Shown here in pieces: positions 1 to 8,958 of a stretch of DNA of 21,241 bases; positions within the stretch are counted from its first letter, which is position 1, and every line of letters begins with the position of its first letter. A program made the translations under genes and the position numbers. This DNA is from Ophioceras dolichostomum (taxonomy: Eukaryota; Ascomycota; Sordariomycetes; Magnaporthales; Ophioceraceae), in the NCBI GenBank assembly GCA_003049485.1, contig PYST01000507.1, positions 1 through 21,241 of the forward strand, given 5' to 3'. The notes beneath the pieces were generated by a model. The model saw nothing but the letters and a program-made list of their open reading frames with translations. It had not been told where the DNA came from and did no database searches.

Positions 1-1195
1 CCGCCATCCCCATCCCCCCATCTCCATCTTGCTAAGATCCTGCTGGTCACCGCCCGCTCTCGTGCAGATGCTTGAAAAAAACGTGGTGGCCGGTGTTCCT
101 CGGTCGTTCTTGGAGCGATCATCCACTGGCCCAGTTTGCCCAGCGTGCCCGGGGAGGGGAGGGGAAGGCCTGCATCTGCATCACACGTTCGCTTGCTTTT
201 TATGATACTATGTAGATGCAACCACCCTCCTGCCCAACACAAAATGCGACGGCGACTTCGATGCTGCCCTCGAGCTGCCGTACAGAATAGGCACACCAAT
301 CTCTCTGTAATTTCGCCCCTCCTTTTCCTTCTTTCCTTTGCTCTGTATGCCTATCTGCAATACTGAACCAAAGTTGTCGATAGTACCAGCATTGATAGTT
401 ACGACTATTGACAGGTCGTAGGTCCGAGGTACTTAATAAGTGGTGCTAGGGGGGCTTGACTCCCATCGCATCTGGTACTATTCTGATGAACGGTGCGACT
501 GTGATGCATTGTACCCCTCCCTCCGTCCATCTGTCCGCTGTGCGACCTGCCTACAAGACCTACCTTACCACCTAACGCACACCATCTGCCTCCCTGAGTC
601 CCCCCTTTGCTTCTGTCCATCCTCCAGCCAGCCCGTTTCTCGACCATCCAATCACCCTCCCTTGAATTTTTTTCTCATCCTTTCTCTTCTTCTTTTTTTT
701 TGTATTGTTTTGCGTCTTTCTTTTGGATGCGCGTAGACTAGTCTTCCCTCCTCGAAATTTCGCCTAACCTATCGTCCTCGAATTGATACTTGCGTCACGG
801 GCAGTAGACGATTTCCAACTAGGTACCTCCTGTAAGGACAGGTACCTCCCTCCCGTACGTGAGGTGTTCAATCGCTTCCTGGTGGGTAGCATTGGCTAGC
901 AATTGGCCTCCCTGTCGTCGTCCTCGAGCTCTCCACCTTTTGGCCCTGGGCTGACAAGTCTCATCTCTGATCTCAATTGTCACCTCGCCCGCCGACAGCG
1001 ATTCTTTCCCTCCTCTTCTTATCCCTCTTTTATTCTCTCTTCCAGCTCCCTCCCCTTGCTCATCCGACCTCCATCGTCAAGCCCGCCTCGCATACGGAAA
1101 GCCAAAGGCCGGCCGTGTTAGCCCTCTGGTCCATTCGCGCGCTCACGAGCTCGAATTCCAAAGCCCCTGAAGCGAGGTTTTCCTCAAGGGGGGAA
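1..1195. other. Upstream region / long leader of the bHLH gene; no recognised gene
   Basis: No open frame in this stretch has a recognisable protein family or fungal-looking composition. The second half is strongly pyrimidine-rich on the + strand, especially about 660-725 and 975-1080. That is typical of filamentous-fungal core promoters and 5' leaders. A pair of AGGTACCTCC direct repeats lies at 821-830 and 840-849, 19 bp apart start to start. Transcription start sites and any leader introns cannot be placed from sequence alone. Several short upstream reading frames precede the bHLH start and could act as uORFs if the transcript starts far upstream. Confidence 0.5.
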
Positions 1196-3189
1196 ATGGA
1201 CCCGCGGCCCGCGTCACAGAAGCTCCCTGCTGGCCTGGCTGGCGTCCTCAATCGCCCCGAAGAGAACCGGGATTCGGCCTACTTCTCCGGGACAGATGCC
1301 TCAAGTAAACGTGAGTTCTGGTTTGCTTTATGTGTTAGTTTGTGTTTGGCGTTCGTGATTGTGCGCGGCGCGCTCTCGTCGCGACTCGCTTTTTTTTTTG
1401 GCCCTCTTCTCCCACCTCGGTTTCGCCCTCTGCATTTTCCGCTGGTCCCTGCATTGTTCCTATGTTGTCTTTTTTTCTTGTACGCCAGGAGCGTGGCGAT
1501 CAATTGCCCATTGCCTCCCCGCCTTTCGATTAGACCATTGGCACTACACAGGTACATTAGGTACCTGCATATAAACCGAACCGGTTGACTGAACAACTCA
1601 CACCCTACAGACAACTCGGCAGCATCATGTTTCGGCGTCAACGTGCTGAGTCCCCGCGACTCAGCAGGCGGCCGTTCGCTGTCGTCGACCCAGCCTGACA
1701 AGACGCCCTCTCCCATCAGCGGCGCGAACCTGCTTCCGCAGCCTCTTGTTTCACCGGCAACCAGCAACATGAGTGTCGCGTCGATGGTCTCGCCAACGAC
1801 ACCGGGCAGCGCCGATCCACGTCGGCGCGACCGTCCGCAGTCGCTCGACTCAGCGCCGAATAGCGCCACCTTTGGCAGCATGGAGCACGCCCAGGCACAG
1901 GCACAGGCACACGTCCATGGACACGCCCATGTCAATACACAAGCAGAGCCAGCATCGCGGCGTGAGAGTGTGGACAGCCGCATCAATCAAGGCTTCCTGG
2001 AGATGCGCCTCGGCAACTCCCCCTATGCGAGCCACAACCAATCAACCACGTCGATCCAGAGCAGCTTGCAGCAGCAGCGCAACCCTCGCCCAGCAGCCCT
2101 CGACACCCTAGCCATCCATCGCATCTCGAACGGGTACCAGCCGAGCCATGAGCGCAATCCGGAGCCGCACCCCAAGATTGTACGGACCGCCCCGGCCATC
2201 ACCGGTCCGGCCACCAGCACCATCGCCCGCGCGGCCGAGCCGACCAAGGGACAAGCTTGGGCTTTTCCCGAAGAGGAGATACAGCGGCTGCCATCGGCCG
2301 CTACCCAGAGCCTGGCCGACTCCTCGCGGCGGAGCAGCATCGCTGAGTCTCTAGCTAGCAGCCAGTTCACCACCGAGTCGCGGCTCCCACCAGGGCAGCG
2401 CCTCCTGGACGACGGGTTGGGCGGTAGCGGGGGCGGCGCCACAGACCGCTATTCGAGCGCCTCCACCGAGTTTCCCTCCATGCACCACCACTCCCTCCAG
2501 CACAAACAGATAGGTGATCTTCAGGCAGATGCGGCTGCCTTGCAGGCTGGTGGGCAGCCATACAGCCGGACGCCGGAGCTGCGCCGAAGCCACAAGCTGG
2601 CCGAGCGCAAGCGGCGCACCGAGATGAAGGAGCTGTTCGAGCAGCTGAGGGACCTCATGCCACAGGAAAGGGGCTCCAAAGCGTCAAAGTGGGAAATTCT
2701 TACAAAAGGTGCGTGATTTCCTCCCCCCCCTCGCCTGACCCACTGACCATTCCAACAACCCAACAACCCGCCACAACCGCCACCACCACCCTCTGTCACC
2801 TCACGAAGCTGACTCTTGAGCCGCAACCCGTCCGTCCTCCAGCCATATCCGAGCATCAAAGGCAAACAGAAACCATCAAGTTCCTTCACCAGTCGAACTC
2901 GAACGTCCAACAGGACTTGGACGTGATGCGGAGGGAACTGCTGTCGCTTCGGTCCGAAAATACGCAGTTGCGCAACGATTTGGCCGTGGCAAACTCGGGT
3001 CAGGGGTCTGGTGGCATTCCTGCCGCCTCTGCCCAAGGCATGGCGGACCCCTACGGGCGAGGGCCGCCACGTCCTGAGCTGCCTCCGCTGAGGACACTCA
3101 GCAGCGCGCTTGGCGCCAGTTCAGGGCCGGATTCTATGACTGGCGTCCAGTATGACCAGCCACCTAGAGTCAACGGGTTCCGTCACTGA
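1196..3189 (+). CDS. bHLH transcription factor (class B, E-box type)
   Basis: Three exons, 1196-1310, 1611-2708 and 2843-3189, encode 519 aa. Introns are 300 and 134 nt, with GTGAGT and GTGCGT donors, and both junctions are in phase. The start begins MDPRPASQKLPAGLAGVLNR, a block I remember as conserved in euascomycete bHLH factors. Residues about 40-360 are a Ser/Pro/Gln/His-rich, probably disordered region, with an AQAQAQAH run near residue 125. The basic region at about 363-377 (RRSHKLAERKRRTEM) places His366, Glu370 and Arg374 as in Max-type proteins that bind CACGTG-like E-boxes. Helix 1 (KELFEQLRDL), a loop with PQERGSKASK, and helix 2 follow. Intron 2 splits helix 2. A leucine-containing coiled coil (about 415-455) follows and suggests dimerisation. 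It should act in the nucleus; its targets cannot be read from the sequence. It resembles the fungal Esc1-like bHLH group, but I do not assign a symbol. Confidence 0.9.
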
Positions 3190-4324
3190 ACCGCCTCTCC
3201 GCCTCAATCCCCCTCTGTCTCCAAGGGCATCTTCTGCTGTCGATGTCCTGCCTCACCATATCGAGCCATGTCATAATTCTATATCCACGGACCGACGAGA
3301 TGCGAATCAAAGCTGACGTCTCAGAAGTTCCAACACTTCCTTCAAGACAATCTATGTTGCGATATGTGTGTTGGGCTACCCTTCATCAACCCTCGATGTA
3401 GCGGCACTTAGGTTTTCGCCTCTCCTTTCTTGCTACTACTACTACCACCCCAGCTTACTACCTACCTTATTGTTTGGATGCGGCGTCTCGCGTCCCACGG
3501 ACTGGGAATGCAGACATAGCTCCAACACGACCGCCCTATTCGGCTTTCTTCTTTGTCCATTTTCTTACCCTGTTCTCCTTCATTTCTCTTGCCACCTGAC
3601 CCATCTTTCGTACCCCTTTGTTTTCTCGTGGGAGGATTGTGTTTCATACTAGTCACATTTACTCTTGTTCTGTTCGGTGGATCAAAAAGAAACGCGGCTG
3701 GATATATCAATCCTAGCCGCTGAGAGCTGGTGGACTCGGAATTTTTTGCTACGGATGAAGCGCTCTCGGCGACTTGCGAGGCCAGGCCTGAAGGGAGCAG
3801 GCCTTTTTTTTCCTCTTTTTTTTCTTTTTTGGATTCTCGCCATGGCATGACGTGTATATACCCCGGACCGGTGCTCCGTCTCCGAGTCTCTCACTGCCCA
3901 TGGTCTTAGCATTGCCCGAATGGACAGGCCGTTTTACTTTCTAATGCAAGGTATCGATGTACATTGCAGACAGTGCGTCGTAGACAGTGAGGAAGGGGTA
4001 CGGGGAGACGGCAAAGGCGCTATGAGAATCTAATGGTCCACCTCTGCGGGACCTGGCGTCGTATTGGTGCCAACCAGTGATGATGCTGCTCTATCGATCG
4101 AGACTAGGTACTTCCGAGTACGCCTTTCCAGAAAAATAAAAGATCCTGACAAGGAAGGGAGATCCCGATATCTACAAGCGGCAGCAGCTCAAGGGCGTCG
4201 TTTTCGCTATTGAGGAATGAAGGAACGCATCGTGGAGTGGACAGCAAACGAAGATCAAAAGGCCACGGAGGGGAAGAGTCGAGAGCACAAGACAGGGAAG
4301 GCGAGCAGCACTGCGACTAGGTAC
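3190..4324. other. Intergenic region between convergent genes (bHLH and PXMP4-like); no recognised gene
   Basis: This 1.1 kb holds the 3' flanks of two genes that point at each other. It contains homopolymer-rich pyrimidine stretches (about 3805-3835) and short open frames without recognisable family or splice continuity. A TAGGTACTT motif occurs at 4105-4113. The perfect palindrome TAGGTACCTA at 4318-4327 overlaps the stop codon of the minus-strand gene. I see no tRNA, repeat element or additional gene. Confidence 0.5.
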
Positions 4325-5420
4325 CTATCTATTATGCCAGATGAAGTTCCGCAGTCCGTCCCACTCGTCGCTTTGGGCATATATGTACGTCATGCTGCTG
4401 CGCAAACTAGGCTGTAATTCGGCAGCATGTCGCCTAAACAAGTGCATCACCATGCCCCAGCTCGCCGCGGCGAACACGGGCCAGGCGTAGTGGCTGATTT
4501 TGGCGGATGCTTCCGGAGCCGACACGATGGGGAGGCCGGTGCCGGGCTTGACGGCCATGCGGGCTAGGGCGAGCACCACACGCGCAAAGACGTAGACCAC
4601 GATCTGCTGGTTCACGCTACTGATCTTCCCGGTCCGCTTGGACCGACCACCAAAAACGAGGTAGCCGCCGAGCATTCCGGCCACGAGAGAGTCGTAGGGG
4701 CCTGGGATATGAGGGATGTTAGCACAGTGTGCATCTTCTGAGAGACCGACACAAGGGATGTACAAGGTGTAAAGAAACCTGGGAAATTAGGTTCGAGACA
4801 AACGCACCCTCTTTCCCCGGCGTTTGACCGTAGTGCTTCAGCAACAAACACGTCAACTTGTAGATGGTCGCGAACTTGGCGAGATTCCGCGCGTGTGTCC
4901 GGGTCGCGCGAAAAACGAGCCACACCTTTTCACGAAACCTGCGCACCGTTAAGAGTAATTGATGATTCACTGGTCAGCCGAGCCGAATATATTGGAGCCG
5001 ATTCGAATATTCAAAGAGGAGGCGGTCGACGGACGAAAAGAAGGGGGGGGTTATGAACTACGGGGAGTGGAATCAGCAACGAGTATACATACGTCCCTGA
5101 GCGAAAGAGAAAGATCATGCTGCAAGATTGGGCGAGCCTCTCAGTCAGCCTTGGCCTCGGCCCTTATTCTCTATGTTACGGGGCAAGCTTGGGGTGCTTC
5201 TCATACACTATTGCATGTGGGAAGCGGACTTTGGTGCCGTACACGGCGCCATTGCGGGCGCCCTTCACGACAGCGAGAATGTCATGGTAGCGAGGATCGA
5301 GAATTATCCGCTCTAGAGAGGCCTGTAACGTATAACCGTTCAGCTACGGTGCGGATGGCGGCGTCTGACAGTCTCGGTCTCGCATACCTGAAGCCCTGCA
5401 AGACCGTTGGCGACAGCCAT
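4325..5420 (-). CDS. PXMP4: Peroxisomal membrane protein 4 (PXMP4/PMP24, Tim17/22/23-like family)
   Basis: Five exons on the minus strand, in transcript order 5420-5388, 5322-5207, 5119-5093, 4938-4808 and 4701-4325, give 227 aa. That is close to the roughly 210-230 aa usual for the family. The introns (65, 87, 154 and 106 nt) have donors GTATGCG, GTATGAG, GTATGTA and GTGCGTT and end in CAG. The chain starts MAVANGLAGLQASLERIILD. It continues through a GARNGAVYGTKVRFPHAIVM block, FREKVWLVFRATRTHARNLA and a Gly-rich hydrophobic segment (SLVAGMLGGYLVFGG), and ends FIWHNR. These blocks match fungal Pmp4/PXMP4 orthologues as I remember them. The protein is expected to be a multi-pass peroxisomal membrane protein. 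Its biochemical role is not settled, and a transport or channel function is inferred only from the Tim17-like fold. The 27-nt third exon (encoding MIFLFRSG plus split codons) is easily missed by gene finders. Confidence 0.93.
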
Positions 5421-6853
5421 TGCGCCCGATGTTCAAACGGGCCGTCGTATTTTCTGTTTGTCGACCGCACGAGCTGCAACTGAAGATTGTCGAAAGGGGG
5501 GCAGCTTGTGTCAGCTTGTGTTGCTGTATCGTATCTGCTCGGCGCGCGAAGACAACGAGGGGCCGTATATGGCGGATGTTTCGGCGATGTTGCGAACGGG
5601 CGGCCGGTGGATGAAGAATGAAAAGGTCGAATTCCGGTGGGAGTAGGTCGGGAGTCGGTCGGCCGGAACGGCGAGGGGCGATTCCCAGCCCAAAGGAAAA
5701 GAAAGGCCAAGCAAGGACTGAGAGCCAGATGCGGTCGACCGTCGGTTCAATCTCTCAACGTCCGTCGCGGCCTAGGACCGTCGCCCTAAAATAGCGACTG
5801 ATGGCGTCATTAGGCTGTAGACAGGAGAAGTAATCGGACAACCTGGCAAGGCGAATGTGACTTGTAACGCAGCGATGTATCATGTACACAAAGAGAAGAG
5901 GCTGGAGGGTATTCGCAAAATCACAGAATGAAGGTATGACAACGTCGAGAGTCGCGTTCGAGGCAGGTTTGGTGACCATGTGCTTCGGGCCGTCCGTCGG
6001 CAGACATCATAGCACCCTTGTTCGATTCGGCCTCCCACGCGTGCTTCCCCACGATTGCCAACAGCCTCTGGCTGTCGCGGCCCACAATTTCTCGGTAATT
6101 CACATGTGAAAGCCCCTTGCGGGTCCGCATCTTGGACCCTGGAGTGCTCCGGAGTACCTCCAACATTAGCGCCGCTGACGCATGAGATTTGCGCCGCGGG
6201 CCTGTATTCTGATCAATTGGTGCCTAAGGTAGATAGGTGTGACCTAGAGCCTAGCTCCTGGATAACTTTTGGCTGGTTCGCACCCCGTATTCGCTGTTAC
6301 AATGCGCGTCCGGCTATCGCATTGATCCGGGTTGGTAGGTCGCTATAGATGGTAGGTACCTAGGTAGGTAGGTAGGTACGGGAAGATAGCCGGGAACAGA
6401 TTCCCACCGCATTTGAGTATCTGTCAATAGACCAAGTCTTCCTATGTACAGCTTACGATGACTTTATTGATCGTCGGCCTCGCCAAAATCCACCGATATT
6501 CTTTGAGTTTGACACTTGAGCCGGCTTTGCTCTGGAACCTTGGTGCGGGGCGAAGTGCTGTTTCTTCGGCCTCCCTACTTGCTGGTCAAGGGACCCCAAA
6601 AGCTGCCTATACTCCAAGCCTCGGATATTCGCGAGCCTTCACCCCCGCGACCCTGGTGATTATCCCATACCTCGCGAGCGCGGCCGAGGTTGATGCCTCC
6701 GCTGGCCGCTCCTTAGCGAGGAAACTGGGAGGCAAGCCTCTCTCCTGTAAAGATGCATTCGCCCAACCGGACCGCCGACCAGAGCGCGCCAGGATGCGTC
6801 GGGCCTCTCACGGCCGATGAAACTAGCTGTGATCCCGCAAAAGCGAGACCTGC
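5421..6853. other. Intergenic region between NSA2 3' end and PXMP4-like 5' end; no recognised gene
   Basis: This 1.4 kb lies upstream of the PXMP4-like start and downstream of the NSA2 stop. Several open frames exist on both strands (for example 6458-6820 on +), but none shows a domain, conserved blocks or exon continuity. A run of TAGGTA units (6353-6380) and a short imperfect palindrome (GTGCTCCGGAGTAC, 6144-6157) are the only structured elements I see. A fast-evolving or lineage-specific gene cannot be excluded. Confidence 0.45.
6353..6380. repeat. Tandem TAGG/TAGGTA repeat with palindromic GGTACC core
   Basis: The sequence opens with the palindrome TAGGTACCTA and continues as several GGTAGGTA units ending in GTACG. 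It is the longest example of a motif that recurs in non-coding DNA across the window, at 821-849, 1558-1566, 4105-4113, 4318-4327, 10213-10237, 10505-10522 and 15390-15398. It could be a simple-sequence expansion or a regulatory or structural element; the sequence alone cannot decide. Confidence 0.7.
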
Positions 6854-8484
6854 TCAGACCAGGAGAACTGCGTTGACGCAGCCATCGTTCTCACTGCCGC
6901 AAACGTTGGTCGTTAGAACCGCCGAGTAGTCTGCAAGCTCCGAAGCGGTGGAGAAGGAGAGGGAGAGGTGGGATAGGGCTTCTCACGGCTGATTCGTCAC
7001 TTGCGCATATCGACCCCAGGCAACTGCGAAGTGTTAGTGTAATCTTGCTCTTGTAGCACGACTCGCCTCAGCCCGGCGAGGTTTTCGAGGGAATTCAAAC
7101 CTTTGTTTCCACTCATGATCCCGAGCTCGTGGACGGCGACTTCAATCACCGTGCCTTTGGACAGAACACCTAATTGGGTGCTGCAAGGTCGGAGTCATGG
7201 ATTAGTATCTGTGGAGGTGGCAGGGAATGCCGGCCGATGGGGACAGGTGGAGCTCAGAGGCCGACACATACTATAAGGGATTCGACGGATTCTTCTTCAC
7301 TGGAACAATAGTTAGCACCTATCTCGGCTGGAGTGTCTTTCAGGTCGACAGATACGAGCTGTTGTTGACCGTCGCGGGGTGGGGCCTCTTGTAACATACC
7401 TCCGAGAATCGGGAGATGGACAGTGACGTTAAGCTGAGATGGTGATTTGGTTAGTTATCAACCAGGAAGCTGCATAGGCAACCGGCGATTTATGGGATAA
7501 AGTACCTCTGGATGGGTAACATGAGCCTTCTTGTATCTCAGGCCTGTATCGTTGCAGGGTTAGCCGGCATTCAGGCGTGCAGGTCAGGATTGGGAGCACA
7601 CATACCCATCGGCCTGATGAATCGCTCATACTTCGGGTTCCTGCTCGCCGGGAGTGAGTAAGCGGACGTAGCTACTGGTGCAGGCCAAGGCGAAGCGGAC
7701 CGAGAGGCTATCGCACCTCCTTGTATACGAGTTCCCAACAAACGTTGGCATCGTCACCATCCTCTTCCATGATTTCCTCTTCGACTTTCCAGTGTGAACC
7801 ACCTTGAAAAGCTCCTCTTCGCTGATGCCTCGGACTTTAGGGATGGGAACCTATTGGCCAGAATGTGAGCTTCCGAGCAACGCCGCCATCACTCATGGAA
7901 GGGGTACTCACGGAAAACTTGGCAGCCTTCTCAGCCCTTGCCTGCTTGATCGACGATGAAAGTCTGGTTTACGCAGCTGTTAGCATCCCAGTAGCCATCA
8001 GTCGGATACACGGCACGGCCGTCGCAGCGGGGTCAGGTAAGCGTACGCCTTTGATGTGTTGGGGTTCGCTCGGTCGAGCAGAAAGCCCGGGATGGGGTTG
8101 GAGAGCTCCTTTTCCGCGACGGCACCCTTGACGTTACGCTCCTCATGGGCCTTGATGGCCTTCGTCATCCGGATTTTCTCCTTGCGCCGTTCCAGGGCGA
8201 ACATCTTCGCTTTCAGACCACGCAGGTTTTGCGCCTTGGCAGACCTCTCATGGCCTTCCGCCCTGGCAGCCCGCTTGCGCGCGCGCTCCTCATGGTCAAG
8301 TCGAGTGCTATGTTGTAGTCGATCTAGTCAGCATCGCAGGTTCGCGGCATCGCGCGTGCGAAAGGAACTGACCCATGGGTGCGCCGCCAGCGCTCGATGT
8401 ATTCGTTCTGGGGCTGTGGTGGCGGAGACACATTAGCTTCGAGCAATGGCTGCAGAAGATCGCGGTTTGAGGTCGACGAACCAT
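6854..8484 (-). CDS. NSA2: Ribosome biogenesis protein NSA2 (S8e/TINP1 family), 60S pre-ribosome factor
   Basis: Twelve coding exons in transcript order: 8484-8482, 8413-8373, 8307-8047, 7963-7912, 7850-7717, 7640-7606, 7543-7506, 7433-7400, 7299-7272, 7180-7101, 7023-6987 and 6893-6854. All eleven junctions stay in frame and total 260 aa, almost exactly the family length (yeast about 261). Recognisable blocks in order are MPQNEYIERW, RLDHEERARKR, a basic helical stretch (LRGLKAKMFALERRKEKIRM), GFLLDRANPNTSKALSSSIK, KFSVPIPKVRGISEEELFKV, KYERFIRPMGLRYKKAHVTH, VKKNPSNPLYTQLGVLSKGT and the C-terminus ENDGCVNAVLLV. NSA2 works in the nucle(ol)us on large-subunit precursors. The start ATG is followed immediately by a donor (GTTCGT), so the first exon carries only the initiator codon. 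The region looks stop-riddled if read without splicing, but it is intact. Confidence 0.95.
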
Positions 8485-8958
8485 TTTGAGTCTTCAAATT
8501 CCAGTGAAGGAAAGTTCTGGCCAGCTCCGAAGATACTCGGTATAACCAGGACCTTTACTTGGGCAGCCTAGGCAGGTTGGAAGTCGTGGAATTGGCCTCA
8601 CGGGTGGGTTGAAGTGGCGGCGGGTCGACGAAAAAAAAAGTGTGGGCTGGCCGCACAGTGTGGCAGTGCCATGACGCACTATGGCGTCTGCACGGCTGCG
8701 AAATTAAACAAGGGGTAATTCATCCCCTTTCAATTTATCATCATCGTATGGAGGTCGTAGTATTTCTTGCTTAAACGAACGAGCTCTGTACCCAATTCTA
8801 TAATTCTATAGGTATTCTGTACAGTGAATTAACATACAGACAGATGGTAGGCAGGCGTAGATATATGCAATTCCCAAGCAGCTCTATTGCTCTAGGTCCA
8901 GCGAAAAGGCCGGCCAATACCTCAGGCAGGTGAGCCAGAAGAAGAACTATCCGATCGG
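8485..8958. other. Promoter/intergenic region between MTD1 3' end and NSA2 start
   Basis: This 474 bp must hold the MTD1 terminator and the NSA2 promoter and leader; both genes read on the minus strand. It is more AT-rich than its surroundings around 8700-8830. It contains a small inverted repeat (AGGGG at 8711-8715 paired with CCCCT at 8724-8728) and a tandem ATTCTATA at 8795-8810. No coding feature is recognised. Confidence 0.5.

Noticed and set aside
977..1588. 203-codon plus-strand frame overlapping the bHLH start
   Set aside because: It is out of frame with the conserved bHLH N-terminus at 1196, is Ser/Pro/Leu-rich from a pyrimidine-rich leader, and crosses the GTGAGT intron.
5282..5710. 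142-codon minus-strand frame over the PXMP4-like 5' end
   Set aside because: It is in a different frame from the conserved exons and reads through the first intron of the PXMP4-like gene.
6275..6285. GGTTCGCACC resembling a tRNA B-box
   Set aside because: There is no A-box at proper distance and no cloverleaf stems that I can pair around it.
6458..6820. 120-codon open frame on + after the TAGGTA array
   Set aside because: There is no domain, no conserved block, no splice continuity and nothing recognisable in composition. It ends just before the NSA2 3' end and looks like a chance frame in GC-rich DNA.
6854..8484. NSA2 locus as a decayed pseudogene
   Set aside because: Unspliced frames are full of stops, but eleven canonical introns restore an uninterrupted 260-aa protein of family length with both conserved termini.
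8711..8728. Small inverted repeat AGGGG...CCCCT
   Set aside because: A five-base stem with an eight-base loop is expected by chance at this scale. There is no supporting T-run or context.
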